NCBI RefSeq assembly: GCF_000733845.1
Contig: NZ_JPOI01000001.1
Span: 2,667,001 to 2,731,000, forward strand
Direction: 5' to 3'
Source: Geobacillus vulcani PSS1
GTDB taxonomy: Bacteria > Bacillota > Bacilli > Bacillales > Anoxybacillaceae
DNA: 64,000 nt
The translations under genes and the position numbers were made by a program. Position 1 is the stretch's first letter. Every line of letters begins with the position of its first letter. Positions 8,558-16,621 of the stretch are shown here, one piece after another. The notes below the pieces were generated by a model that searched no databases, was not told where the DNA came from, and was given only the letters and a program-made list of their open reading frames with translations.

Positions 8558-9520
8558 ATGTGGCTGTCAATGGAAGCGGTTTACATATTCTTAGGAATCG
8601 TTGTAACGTTAGGAAGCGTCTGGACGTTTGCCGACCGAAGCAACCCGAAACGCCTCACATCCGGGCTGTTTTACTTGCTTTACGGTGTGACGTTATTGTT
8701 TGGCAGCGTCATCCCGCCTTTTTATACAGGGGTGCTAGTCCTCATCATGGTGGCTATTGTAGGATTCGGAGGATTGAAGCTGGGAAAATACGAAGAAGCA
8801 TCGCCGGAAGAAAGGCAGCAACATCGCCAGCGTTTGAACAACCGCCTGTTCATCCCGGCGCTGTTGATCCCGATCTTGACTGTCATCGGTGTGACTTGGC
8901 TGAAAAATGTCAAAATCGGAGGCGCGTTCCTTCTCGATCCGAAAAACGTTACTCTCGTATCATTGGGAGTGGCGACGTTCATGGCGTTGCTCATCAGCAT
9001 GGCGATGACTCGGTCGACTCCGTTTGCAGCGGTCAAAGAATCGCGCCGGCTGCTTGAAACGATCGGTTGGGCCGCCCTTTTGCCGCAGATGTTGGCGACG
9101 TTAGGAACGATCTTTACAACAGCCGGGGTGGGTGCCGCTGTTTCCGAGTTGATCGGTACCATCATTCCGACTCATTCGCTGTTTTGGATTGTTGTGGCTT
9201 ATTGCGTTGGCATGGCATTGTTTACCATGATCATGGGCAATGCTTTTGCCGCCTTCCCTGTTATGACCGCTGGAATCGCGGTCCCGCTGCTGATTCAACA
9301 ATTTGGCGTCGACGCGAATCATGTCGCCGCTCTCGGGATGTTTTCCGGCTACTGCGGCACGTTGATGACGCCGATGGCAGCGAATTTCAACATCGTTCCC
9401 GCCGCTTTGCTTGATCTACGAGATCAAAATCATGTCATTCGCGTGCAAGTGCCGACCGCGCTCATTCTGTTGGCGTTTAACATCGCGGCGATGTATGTGG
9501 TCACGCTCATGGACTTATAA
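8558..9520 (+). CDS. DUF979 family membrane protein
   Basis: 320 aa, about nine membrane segments, starting at the base after the DUF969 stop (ATAAATG), which implies translational coupling and a paired complex. Glycine-rich loops such as GMFSGYCGTLMTPMAANFNIVPAALL resemble the re-entrant loops of ion-coupled transporters. The cytoplasmic linker at about residues 70-100 is charged. Followed 29 bases later by pcp. Role inferred as partner subunit of the DUF969 protein. Confidence 0.85.
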   Translation: MWLSMEAVYIFLGIVVTLGSVWTFADRSNPKRLTSGLFYLLYGVTLLFGSVIPPFYTGVLVLIMVAIVGFGGLKLGKYEEASPEERQQHRQRLNNRLFIPALLIPILTVIGVTWLKNVKIGGAFLLDPKNVTLVSLGVATFMALLISMAMTRSTPFAAVKESRRLLETIGWAALLPQMLATLGTIFTTAGVGAAVSELIGTIIPTHSLFWIVVAYCVGMALFTMIMGNAFAAFPVMTAGIAVPLLIQQFGVDANHVAALGMFSGYCGTLMTPMAANFNIVPAALLDLRDQNHVIRVQVPTALILLAFNIAAMYVVTLMDL

Positions 9521-9549
9521 AGTCATGATCAAAAGGGGATGGAGATACG

Positions 9550-10197
9550 ATGAAAACCGTACTTGTGACCGGATTTGCGCCGTTTGGAGGAGAAACGGTG
9601 AATCCATCGCTAGAGGCGATCAAGCCATTAGCCGGTTGGAAAACCGATACGTATACGGTTGAGACAAGGGAGATTCCAACGGTATTTGGCAAAGCGATTG
9701 AGACGTTGTATGCCGCGATGGAAGACGTGGTTCCTGACCTTGTCATTTGCGTTGGTCAAGCGGGAGGACGGCCTGATCTTTCGATTGAAAGAGTGGCGCT
9801 CAATGTGAATGATGCGCGCATTCCGGATAATGAAGGCAATCAGCCGATTGACACGCCGATTGTTCCCAATGGTCCGGTCGGTTATTGGTCCACATTGCCG
9901 GTCAAGGCGATGGTCCATGAATTAAGACGGCACGGTATACCGGCTTCCGTCTCGCATACGGCTGGAACGTTTGTGTGCAATCACCTGTTTTATGGACTCA
10001 TGCACTATATCGCTGAGTCGCAACGGCCCATTCGAGGCGGGTTCATCCATATCCCGTATTTGCCGGAACAAGCCGCCCGTCATCCAGGGCAGCCGAGCAT
10101 GGCGTTGGAAACGGTGGTGAAAGGATTGCGGATTGTGATCGACGTCGCATTCCGGCAGGAGGAAGATATCGCAACGAGCGAAGGATCGATCTGTTAA
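9550..10197 (+). CDS. pcp: Pyrrolidone-carboxylate peptidase (pyroglutamyl aminopeptidase I)
   Basis: 215 aa, full length. Cytosolic C15 cysteine peptidase that removes N-terminal pyroglutamate from peptides. The catalytic triad is present: Glu80 (PDLSIERVAL), Cys143 (GTFVCNHLFYG) and His167 (GGFIHIPYLP). GGGGATGGAGATACG precedes ATG 9550. Third gene of the DUF969-DUF979-pcp operon, so the released 5-oxoproline may be handled by the same system. Confidence 0.97.
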   Translation: MKTVLVTGFAPFGGETVNPSLEAIKPLAGWKTDTYTVETREIPTVFGKAIETLYAAMEDVVPDLVICVGQAGGRPDLSIERVALNVNDARIPDNEGNQPIDTPIVPNGPVGYWSTLPVKAMVHELRRHGIPASVSHTAGTFVCNHLFYGLMHYIAESQRPIRGGFIHIPYLPEQAARHPGQPSMALETVVKGLRIVIDVAFRQEEDIATSEGSIC

Positions 10198-10606
10198 GGA
10201 AAGAGCAGCGAGCGCCGCATCGGAAACACGAACGGTGCTGTATCCTTCACCTCTCGGCATCAATCGGGCCAAGCAAAAGCGATCGCCATCGAGGGGGAAG
10301 GCGAAGCGGCCATCGCCACGGCGAACGTTTCGCCTATGCCTGCTGTTCCAAGCGTGCGTTTCAGCGCCCGGCCTGATTGATCTTTGCGACGATGTGTTCT
10401 CCGGAGGGAAGATGACCGCTGAGAGACGCAAGCAGCCAATCCGGCAAGAATATTCCGAGTCATAGGAAAAACAGCGGCTCCGCTTTGGTCGGAGCCGCTC
10501 GTTTTTTATCCTAAGGCGACAGCAGCGGCAGGAATCATTTCCTTCCCCATTGCGCACCGTATCCAATAGGACCATCATAATGGAAAATTGCAGAGATAGG
10601 AGCGTG
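10198..10606. other. Intergenic region after pcp
   Basis: About 400 bases. Its one clear element is the terminator at 10473-10507. The stretch 10200-10460 keeps several overlapping open frames on both strands but none has a ribosome-binding site or recognisable protein; it may be remnant coding DNA. Confidence 0.5.
10473..10507 (+). terminator. Terminator of the pcp operon
   Basis: Stem AGCGGCTCCG / CGGAGCCGCT with a 7-base loop, followed by CGTTTTTT. Confidence 0.85.
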
Positions 10607-12283
10607 ATGCCGATGGCCGCACAAAGCGAACAGCGATGGATCCTTTTCGCGCTTGGTGTCATCGCCCTTTATGTGTCCCCACTGTTTATCCTTGGCGAGA
10701 ATGCGCACATTCGCGTCCACGATAATTTGGATTCCAACATCGCCTGGTATAAAGTGCTCGCCGAAAGCGGGCAAATCACCGGGCCGCTTGATGCGAACAT
10801 TCCGCAAATCGCTAACGGCCAGCTGTCAAGAAACGCCCTTGGCTCGGAGTTGACCGGCATCGTCTGGCTGCACGCTCTGTTTCCCACGATGACCGCCTAT
10901 GCGCTCAGCCAGACGATCATAAGAGTGGTGGCGTTTTTAGGCATGTATTTGTTGTTGAAAACTCATTTCCTGCCTGAGCGGCGGTGGATGGCTGTTCGCA
11001 TCGGTGTGGCGCTCGCCTTTGCGCTGACGCTGTTTTGGCCATCAGGGATGTTAAGCACGTTAGGCATGCCGCTTGCGCTTTGGGCGTTTTTGAACATCCG
11101 GAAGGGAGAGCGGTCGTGGAAAAATGTCGCCGTGCTGACGCTTCTTCCGTTTTATTCGAGTTTTGTGCTCGGTTTCTTTTTCTTTCTTTCCGCTATGGGT
11201 GCGCTTTGGCTTTTGGATGTGCTGCGCGGAAAGGGATGGAACATCCGTTTTTTCCTTTCCATCGCGTATATGACGCTGCTTTATTTGCTGGTTGAGTACC
11301 GGCTTGTGTACTCGTTTTTATGGGAAGACGAGCCGACAAGCCGGGATGAGTACTTTCACGCGCGCCTGACGTTTTGGCATTGTGTCCGTTTAACGTGGAA
11401 AAACTTTCTTCTCGGCCATCATCATGTCATGACCGAGCATACGTTGTTTATTTTACCGGCCTGGTTCATCGCGTTGTTCCTCATTTTCGCTAACCAACGA
11501 TGGAAAGAGGAACGAGTGTTTCTTTTCTTGTTTGGGCTGAATTTCGCGCTGTCGGCCTGGTACGCCTTTTGGTTTTATAAAGGGTGGCTGCCATTGACCG
11601 AGCGGTTTCATTTTTTAGATACGTTTAACTTCGCCCGCTTCCATTTTTTGCGTCCGCTCATCATATATGTGCAGTTTGCGCTGGCGTTGAAAATCATCTG
11701 GCAATCGAGCGAAAAGGGGAAAACGTGGGCGAAACGGTTGTTAGCGGCGCAAATCATTCTTGTGTTTTTGCTTAACGAGGAACTCGTCTTCCGTTATGAA
11801 CCGACGGTGAAACAATTTTATGCGGAAAAACAGTTCCAAGAAATCAAACAATACATCGGGCTTCCCGTATCCGAGTACCGCGTCGTCAGCATCGGCCTTC
11901 ATCCGGCCATCGCCCAATACAACGGGTTTTACACGCTTGATACGTACAACAACTTTTACCCATTGTCCTACAAATACGAGTTCCGCCAAATCATTGAACG
12001 TGAACTGGCGAAAAGCAAAACGATCCGCACGTATTTTGACGAATGGGGCGGGCGCTGCTACGTCTTTACGGCGGAACTTGGAAAACGGTACATGTTCACG
12101 AAACACGCGAAACAGCGGCTGAAGAATTTGCAGCTGAATACGGAACAGTTGAAAAACATGGGCGGCCGCTATATTTTTTCGGCCGTTCCGATCGACAACG
12201 CCGCTGAGAACGGGCTGGCGCTTGAGCGCGTATTCACCTCCGATGAATCGGCATGGACGATTTATTTGTATAAAGTGCAATAA
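10607..12283 (+). CDS. Polytopic membrane protein, DUF6044-like
   Basis: 558 aa from ATG 10607 (AGGAG at 10598-10602; ATG 10613 is equally possible). Contains around ten transmembrane helices followed by a soluble C-terminal region from about residue 410. The early motif HIRVHDNLDSNIAWYKVLAES sits after the first helix, where GT-C type glycosyltransferases carry catalytic aspartates. I recall a similar arrangement in Bacillus DUF6044/YkoS-like proteins, so an envelope glycosyltransferase role is possible but unproven. Stands alone between terminators. Confidence 0.75.
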   Translation: MPMAAQSEQRWILFALGVIALYVSPLFILGENAHIRVHDNLDSNIAWYKVLAESGQITGPLDANIPQIANGQLSRNALGSELTGIVWLHALFPTMTAYALSQTIIRVVAFLGMYLLLKTHFLPERRWMAVRIGVALAFALTLFWPSGMLSTLGMPLALWAFLNIRKGERSWKNVAVLTLLPFYSSFVLGFFFFLSAMGALWLLDVLRGKGWNIRFFLSIAYMTLLYLLVEYRLVYSFLWEDEPTSRDEYFHARLTFWHCVRLTWKNFLLGHHHVMTEHTLFILPAWFIALFLIFANQRWKEERVFLFLFGLNFALSAWYAFWFYKGWLPLTERFHFLDTFNFARFHFLRPLIIYVQFALALKIIWQSSEKGKTWAKRLLAAQIILVFLLNEELVFRYEPTVKQFYAEKQFQEIKQYIGLPVSEYRVVSIGLHPAIAQYNGFYTLDTYNNFYPLSYKYEFRQIIERELAKSKTIRTYFDEWGGRCYVFTAELGKRYMFTKHAKQRLKNLQLNTEQLKNMGGRYIFSAVPIDNAAENGLALERVFTSDESAWTIYLYKVQ

Positions 12284-12288
12284 AAAAC

Positions 12289-12319
12289 AGCGGCTTCCTC
12301 ATTGGCAGTGGAAGCCGCT
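12289..12319 (-). terminator. Terminator of the YjdF-like gene
   Basis: Stem AGCGGCTTCC / GGAAGCCGCT; the run of T appears only on the - strand, so it ends the gene at 12331-12963. It also lies just after the + strand gene, without a T-tract for it. Confidence 0.75.
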
Positions 12320-12330
12320 AGATGACGAGC

Positions 12331-12963
12331 CTAGCTGCGGGACTGATCCAACCGCGCAAGCTGCCGGTCGTGCCACTTTGAGAGCAGCCATAGAGCCATC
12401 AGCGTCCCGCCCAATGTACATAGCATATCCCATTGCGTGTCCCAAATATCGCCTTGCGTGCCCAAAAAGTCTTTTGATGCCTTTCCTCCTTTGGAGATGA
12501 GGGAGACGAGCCATTCGATGATTTCATACAGGGAGGCGATGGCGAGCGACATGCTTGTGACGATCGTGAAAAGCCAAGGTCCGCGCGGCAGCGGGGTTTT
12601 CCGCAGCACGATCTCCCTTAGGACGATGGCGAACGTCCCTTTGAGGAAATGGCCAAACCGATCGTAATGGTTGCGTTCGAAATGGAACGCCTCTTTGATC
12701 CAGTTGAAAAAGGGAACTTTGGAGTAAATGTAATGGCCGCCGATCAACATGAGGATCGCCAGCATGGCGATGATGACATATGACATCGTTGTCAGCGGAA
12801 AACGCCGGTATAGAGCGATCACAATCGCAAGCCCAATCAGCGCTGGGGCGACCTCAAGGGCCCACACCGCATAGCTGGCCGGACGAATGGCCGACCAGAC
12901 GAACACGGCGGCTACAATCAGCAATAACAATCCATGCACGCGGGTCTGCCTTGCCTGCTCCAC
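12331..12963 (-). CDS. DUF2238 / YjdF family membrane protein
   Basis: 210 aa with about six transmembrane helices. Starts at GTG 12963, preceded by AAGGAGGAAAACAA. The family signature is seen in HYIYSKVPFFNW, HFERNHYDRFGHFLKG and LYEIIEWLVS, then GDIWDTQWDM, rich in conserved His/Asp/Glu. Function unknown; members are small inner-membrane proteins. Monocistronic. Confidence 0.85.
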   Translation of the reverse strand: MEQARQTRVHGLLLLIVAAVFVWSAIRPASYAVWALEVAPALIGLAIVIALYRRFPLTTMSYVIIAMLAILMLIGGHYIYSKVPFFNWIKEAFHFERNHYDRFGHFLKGTFAIVLREIVLRKTPLPRGPWLFTIVTSMSLAIASLYEIIEWLVSLISKGGKASKDFLGTQGDIWDTQWDMLCTLGGTLMALWLLSKWHDRQLARLDQSRS

Positions 12964-13297
12964 TTGTTTTCCTCCTTGGAACAGCGAGATTCATCTATGG
13001 TCATTATTCGAAAAAACGCGGATTTTATACAAATCATTTTTCGAGAGTCGGTGATTGAAGGGAGAACACCGCTTCATAGCACTATTTCTCAAATAGAAAA
13101 ACCTTGCAGCATCCGTTCTGTTTTTCACACGTTCGCTCATCGATCAAGGGAAACAGTTGGTTTTCACCGACCTTTTCGAGCGCCTGATGAAAACAGCGGA
13201 GTTTTAAGGGTTATCAGAACTAGAAAGAAGGGGAGAAGAGGCCAGCGAGGTAAGACAGGAGGTTCAGGTAGGGAAACATTCCTAATTTTCATTGAGG

Positions 13298-13317
13298 ATG
13301 CGAATGTATATTCGCAT
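13298..13317. promoter_or_regulatory. LexA-like operator at the toxin promoter
   Basis: ATGCGAATGTATATTCGCAT is palindromic except for its centre. The inner 14 bases CGAAT-N4-ATTCG resemble the Bacillus LexA (DinR) box CGAAC-N4-GTTCG; a CGAAT half site occurs in the B. subtilis recA box. It overlaps the -35 hexamer of the toxin promoter, a position suited to repression. LexA binding is inference. Confidence 0.5.
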
Positions 13318-13339
13318 TTTCCGGATTTGATGGTATAAT
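13311..13339 (+). promoter_or_regulatory. Promoter of the small toxin gene
   Basis: TTCGCA at 13311-13316, 17-base spacer, TATAAT at 13334-13339 with TGG just before it (extended -10). Confidence 0.65.
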
Positions 13340-13404
13340 GAAACATGCACAGCCAGATGCAGGGTGGGCAGTGGCCACTCCCTGAATGAAAGGGGGTGGT
13401 GCTG

Positions 13405-13494
13405 ATGGTGACGATTGCCGATGCGCTGACGCTCATGATTGCGTTTGCGTCGCTCGTCGTTGCGGTGATCGCCGTCGCAAAAGACAAAAAGTAA
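13405..13494 (+). CDS. Putative holin-like toxin (type I toxin-antitoxin)
   Basis: 29 aa, one transmembrane helix (about residues 7-24) and a basic end VAKDKK, starting MVTIADALTLMIAF. This matches the small 'putative holin-like toxin' proteins of Bacillaceae, which insert in the membrane and are controlled by antisense RNA. AAGGGGGTGG is well placed before ATG 13405. Hairpins follow at 13491-13528 and 13575-13604, and a strong promoter points back at the gene from 13630-13659. Toxicity is inferred from family and architecture. Confidence 0.75.
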   Translation: MVTIADALTLMIAFASLVVAVIAVAKDKK

Positions 13495-13528
13495 CCCACC
13501 CTGCTAGGCCGAGGCGAGGGTAGGTTAC
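13491..13528. other. Inverted repeat at the toxin stop codon
   Basis: GTAACCCACCCT pairs with AGGGTAGGTTAC (one G-T). It overlaps the toxin stop codon, so it lies in both the toxin mRNA and any opposing RNA; could be the loop where the two RNAs meet. Confidence 0.55.
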
Positions 13529-13574
13529 GATGCCCGAGGCTTGGGCCACTGCGCTTCTTGCAGCGGCTGTGCAT

Positions 13575-13604
13575 GCAGGGCATTGGTGGCCGCCAGTGCC
13601 CTGC
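13575..13604 (+). terminator. Hairpin ending the toxin transcript
   Basis: GCAGGGCATTGG / CCAGTGCCCTGC stem followed by TTTATTGT. Confidence 0.6.
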
Positions 13605-13629
13605 TTTATTGTACGTTTCCGTTTCTTTT

Positions 13630-13659
13630 ATTATACGCGCACAACGAAGGCGATGACAA
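13630..13659 (-). promoter_or_regulatory. Convergent promoter opposite the toxin gene
   Basis: On the - strand: TTGTCA (13659-13654), 18-base spacer, TATAAT (13635-13630). Near-consensus and aimed at the toxin gene. Confidence 0.6.
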
Positions 13660-13793
13660 GAACTTTCCAAAAAGAGACGGCGAATATCGAAAAGAGGAAA
13701 AATGGTGTTGACTCTTTCGGTTTTTTATAGTAAATTTCATATTGTCGTTCTGATGCTCAAAGCATGAAAGGAAAAAATGAGCAACAAAAAAAC

Positions 13794-13821
13794 TTGACAA
13801 ATATTTTGATTGGTTTATAAT
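13794..13821 (+). promoter_or_regulatory. Promoter of the 5S rRNA-tRNA operon
   Basis: Consensus TTGACA at 13794-13799, 16-base spacer, TATAAT at 13816-13821, about 17 bases before the 5S gene. The strongest promoter in the window. Confidence 0.9.
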
Positions 13822-13838
13822 AAATATCGTCGCTATTG

Positions 13839-13955
<117 letters not shown>

Positions 13956-13963
13956 AATGCCGT

Positions 13964-14038
13964 GGAGTATTAGCTCAGCGGGAGAGCACCACGTTGACAG
14001 CGTGGGGGTCACTGGTTCGATCCCAGTATACTCCACCA
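13964..14038 (+). tRNA. tRNA-Val (GAC)
   Basis: Cloverleaf with acceptor GGAGTAT/ATACTCC, anticodon loop TTGACAG between CCACG/CGTGG, T-loop GGTTCGATCCC, CCA encoded. Confidence 0.95.
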
Positions 14039-14042
14039 TCAT

Positions 14043-14114
14043 GGGGCGTTAGTTCAGGGGGAGAACGCTTCGCTGGCAGCGAAGAGGTCAGGGGTTCAAA
14101 TCCCCTACGCTCCA
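14043..14114 (+). tRNA. tRNA-Ala (GGC)
   Basis: Acceptor GGGGCGT/ACGCTCC contains the G3-U70 wobble pair that identifies alanine tRNA. Anticodon loop CTGGCAG. CCA not encoded. Confidence 0.94.
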
Positions 14115-14121
14115 TTTCCAT

Positions 14122-14204
<83 letters not shown>

Positions 14205-14221
14205 TCGCTCCAAACAGTTAC

Positions 14222-14314
14222 GGAGGAGTACCCAAGTCTGGCTGAAGGGGTCGGTTTCGAAAACCGATAGGGGTGTCACAGCCCGCGGGGGTTCGAATCC
14301 CTCCTCCTCCGCCA
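14222..14314 (+). tRNA. tRNA-Ser (CGA)
   Basis: Class II tRNA with acceptor GGAGGAG/CTCCTCC, anticodon loop TTCGAAA between TCGGT/ACCGA, long variable arm, CCA encoded. Reads UCG. Confidence 0.94.
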
Positions 14315-14338
14315 TATAAAGTCGGAGTTTGATATTAT

Positions 14339-14482
14339 GCCGACTTCGCTCAATTGGTAGAGACGAGCATCCGCTTCATCGAGTCAACTGCGAGTTGCCT
14401 CGACGCACTCGTCTTCCATGAATAAGCGGGTAGAGGAAGAGGCACAAGCTCAACAACGAGTCAGGTTTTTGATCCGTATTAT
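14339..14482 (+). repeat. Tandem unit 1: 5' half of tRNA-Thr plus about 120-bp insert
   Basis: 144 bp. Begins with the first 24 nt of the tRNA-Thr gene (acceptor 5' strand and D-arm, to GGTAGAG; A9 is C here), then an insert with a nested hairpin (AGACGAG ... CTCGTCT outside, CAACT-GCG-AGTTG inside), ending ...TTTTTGATCCGTATTAT. Followed at once by unit 2. Confidence 0.85.
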
Positions 14483-14627
14483 GCCGACTTAGCTCAATTG
14501 GTAGAGACGAGCATCGGCTTCTTCGAATCAACTGCGAGTTGCCTCGACGCACTCGTCTTCCATGAATAAGCGAGTAGAGGAAGAGGCACAAAGCTTAACA
14601 ACGAGTCAGGTTTTTGATCCGTATTAT
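14483..14627 (+). repeat. Tandem unit 2: 5' half of tRNA-Thr plus about 120-bp insert
   Basis: 145 bp, differing from unit 1 at only a handful of positions and one inserted A. Its tRNA part is identical to the intact gene that follows at 14628. The hairpin arms are conserved between the units. Confidence 0.85.
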
Positions 14628-14700
14628 GCCGACTTAGCTCAATTGGTAGAGCAACTGAATCGTAATCAGTAGGTTGCGGGTTCAAGTCCTGCAGTCGGCA
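14628..14700 (+). tRNA. tRNA-Thr (CGT)
   Basis: Intact cloverleaf: GCCGACT/AGTCGGC acceptor, anticodon loop ATCGTAA between ACTGA/TCAGT, T-loop GGTTCAAGTCC; discriminator A, CCA not encoded. Preceded by two truncated copies of its 5' half. Confidence 0.94.
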
Positions 14701-14710
14701 TCGTCATTAT

Positions 14711-14792
14711 GGAGGGGTAGCGAAGTGGCTAAACGCGGCGGACTGTAAATCCGCTCCCTTTGGGTTCGGCGGTTCGAATCCGTCCCCCTCCA
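14711..14792 (+). tRNA. tRNA-Tyr (GTA)
   Basis: Class II-type length with variable arm (CTCCCTTTGGGTTCGG), acceptor GGAGGGG/CCCCCTCC, anticodon loop CTGTAAA between GCGGA/TCCGC. Confidence 0.93.
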
Positions 14793-14811
14793 TTGTTTAT
14801 TTCCCATAAAC

Positions 14812-14885
14812 GGGCCTATAGCTCAGCTGGTCAGAGCGCACGCCTGATAAGCGTGAGGTCGGTGGTTCAAGTCCACTTAGGCCCA
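14812..14885 (+). tRNA. tRNA-Ile (GAT)
   Basis: Acceptor GGGCCTA/TAGGCCC, anticodon loop CTGATAA between CACGC/GCGTG. Last gene of the cluster, ten bases before the terminator. Confidence 0.95.
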
Positions 14886-14894
14886 TCCGATATG

Positions 14895-14928
14895 AAAGAC
14901 GGCAAAGGTGTTCCTTGCCGTCTTTTTT
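14895..14928 (+). terminator. Terminator of the 5S-tRNA operon
   Basis: AAAGACGGCAA / TTGCCGTCTTTTTT hairpin directly after tRNA-Ile. Confidence 0.88.
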
Positions 14929-15241
14929 CGTGAAAATCCCGCGTCCGTGAGTAGAGATTTTCATGCCTGGTTGGACGGGAAAGCGTTGCCCATGAATCTT
15001 TCTGTGAAAATGCGCCGCCTTGCATCGTCATGTTCATGCCAGGAGAGCCAGGCTTGCTCATGAACGGTTGCGGTGAGTCATGCGCGGCAGCGGGGGGTTC
15101 ATGGCTCGAGGGAGAGGAATATCTCTCTGCGGCTGTTTTCTGTAAGCGATTTGACCGTCTGTTGGCGGGAGAAATAGGGAAAACCTCCCCGCTTCTTTTT
15201 TGTTTGAAGCGGGGAAGCGCTCTTGGCATAGCCGTGCGTTT
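14929..15241. other. Intergenic region between the tRNA cluster and the MBL hydrolase gene
   Basis: About 310 bases. Contains related words CATGCCTGG, CATGCCAGG and CATGAACGG scattered over 14960-15070, and on the - strand a hairpin CCCCGCTTC / GAAGCGGGG (15183-15212) followed by TTTT that can end the MBL gene. No gene seen. Confidence 0.5.
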
Positions 15242-16090
15242 CTAATGAACGTATTTTCCGTAATCGGGAACAGCGACGCGGTCGAAATCGCGGGCGAGTG
15301 TTGTCAGCCCCACACGCAATTCGTCCCCGGATACCGGGGCGCCGTGCCCGGTGACGGCGACCGATGGAAAGAGGGCGGCCAATTTGCGCACCGACTCGCG
15401 GGCGGCATTCCAGTCTACGGTGTAGTAGCGCGGCGGGCCGCTGATTTCGATTTGTTGGGTCAACACTTTATATAGTGAATCTTGGCGGACGGTGACGAAC
15501 GCGTCGCCGGCGATTAAAGCGGCGTCGCGCGGCCGGAATAACGAAATGTGGCCCGGCGTGTGCCCCGGGGTGTGGATCCAGCGAAATTCCGGCAAGTGCG
15601 GAACGGTGCCGTCCTCTGGCAGCGGATGAACGCGATCGCCCAGTTGAATCGGCTCATTTGGGAAAAACGGTGATATTTTGGCGATGAAGCCGCCTTCGAC
15701 GGAAGCGTCCGGTTCAGGATAGCTCGCCTCTCCGGTTAAATACGGAAGTTCAGCCCGATGGGCATACACCGGGACATTCCAATGCTTGACAAGCTCAACA
15801 ATCGCCCCAACGTGGTCAAAATGGCCGTGGGTTAAAACAATGGCTTGCGGGCGGCTGCCGCTGCCGAAGCGGTCTTCCACGACCGAAACAATGTCATCGG
15901 CCGCCCCCGGCATGCCGGCGTCGACCAAGACGAACGAACGGTCGCCCGGGCGGCCGACAAGACAAATGTTCACGATTTGAATCGTATAACAGTACAGGTC
16001 AGGCAGCACGCTGACGCCGAGGCCGCTCGCTGCTGACGTCGCAGGTATGAAATGATCGTCTTCTCCGTAGTGCAGCTGTTCCTCTGCCAT
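15242..16090 (-). CDS. MBL-fold metallo-hydrolase
   Basis: 282 aa. ATG 16090 is preceded by GCAAGGAGGGAGTTTCC; the frame stays open another 46 codons upstream without a better site. The metallo-beta-lactamase core is complete: THGHFDHVGAI supplies the HxHxDH zinc site, with HTPGHTPGHIS, AGDAF and a late VTGHGAPVSG histidine. Such proteins are usually thioesterase-, glyoxalase II- or lactonase-like hydrolases; substrate cannot be read from sequence. Monocistronic and divergent from the next gene pair. Confidence 0.88.
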   Translation of the reverse strand: MAEEQLHYGEDDHFIPATSAASGLGVSVLPDLYCYTIQIVNICLVGRPGDRSFVLVDAGMPGAADDIVSVVEDRFGSGSRPQAIVLTHGHFDHVGAIVELVKHWNVPVYAHRAELPYLTGEASYPEPDASVEGGFIAKISPFFPNEPIQLGDRVHPLPEDGTVPHLPEFRWIHTPGHTPGHISLFRPRDAALIAGDAFVTVRQDSLYKVLTQQIEISGPPRYYTVDWNAARESVRKLAALFPSVAVTGHGAPVSGDELRVGLTTLARDFDRVAVPDYGKYVH

Positions 16091-16270
16091 GGAAACTCCC
16101 TCCTTGCACGAATGGATAGCCCATCGATAGGATTCCTTATCGAGCAGCGGGATATGCAGCGCTAGGTTCGAACGGAAAACTCCTTCCGCTTTTTCCTCTT
16201 TAGCCGCTTGCTCGACATGACCCGCCAAATAATGGTACTATAAGGGAAAGGATGAAAGGAGGAAAACGGA

Positions 16271-16570
16271 ATGAGCATTTTGAAAAAAGGATTGGCGTTC
16301 GGGCTTGGGCTTGCGATCGCTAGCAAAGAACAAGCGGAAAAGATCATTGATGAGCTGGTCAAAAAAGGGGAGTTGTCGCTTGACGAATCGAAGGAAGTGA
16401 TCGATCAATGGAAACAGCAGACGGAGGCGCGGAAAACGGAAGTGCAGCGGCTTGTGCGCGAGCAAATCAAGCAGGTCATCGATAAACTTGACTTGGCGAC
16501 AAAAGAAGACGTGCGGCAGCTCGAGGAGCGAATCCGCCGTCTTGAAGAAAAGGAACAAAGCGGGCAGTAA
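16271..16570 (+). CDS. Phasin-like coiled-coil protein (COG3937 type)
   Basis: 99 aa. Short hydrophobic N-terminus (LKKGLAFGLGLAIASKEQ) followed by two amphipathic helices rich in Glu/Lys/Arg with a heptad pattern to the end. It resembles 'polyhydroxyalkanoate synthesis regulator phasin' proteins that are often encoded just before a UbiB/ABC1 kinase, as here. AAAGGAGG precedes ATG 16271. Likely a partner or regulator of the following kinase-like protein; no PHA genes are in the window. Confidence 0.75.
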   Translation: MSILKKGLAFGLGLAIASKEQAEKIIDELVKKGELSLDESKEVIDQWKQQTEARKTEVQRLVREQIKQVIDKLDLATKEDVRQLEERIRRLEEKEQSGQ

Positions 16571-16621
16571 ACCGATGCGGCCTGTCCGCTCGTTTTTTGC
16601 CGCCTTGGGAGAGATGGCCGG

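Larger units (their letters stand above)
12964..13404. other. Intergenic region upstream of the small toxin
   Basis: 441 bases. It holds the ribosome-binding site of the YjdF-like gene at the left, then no supported gene until the toxin promoter at 13311-13339. A 20-bp near-palindrome overlaps that promoter (separate entry). Confidence 0.55.
13491..13622 (-). ncRNA. Candidate antitoxin RNA opposing the toxin mRNA
   Basis: Inferred transcript from the - strand promoter at 13630-13659. It would read through two hairpins (13575-13604, 13491-13528) into the toxin 3' end. The left end is not defined. Type I antitoxins of this family are transcribed convergently to the toxin. Confidence 0.35.

Noticed and set aside
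13164..13670. 168-codon frame on the - strand across the toxin locus
   Set aside because: No ribosome-binding site, low-complexity composition, covers hairpins, promoters and the toxin gene on the other strand.
14339..14627. Tandem repeats as a possible CRISPR array
   Set aside because: Only two long, almost identical units with no unique spacers and no cas genes; they carry tRNA halves.
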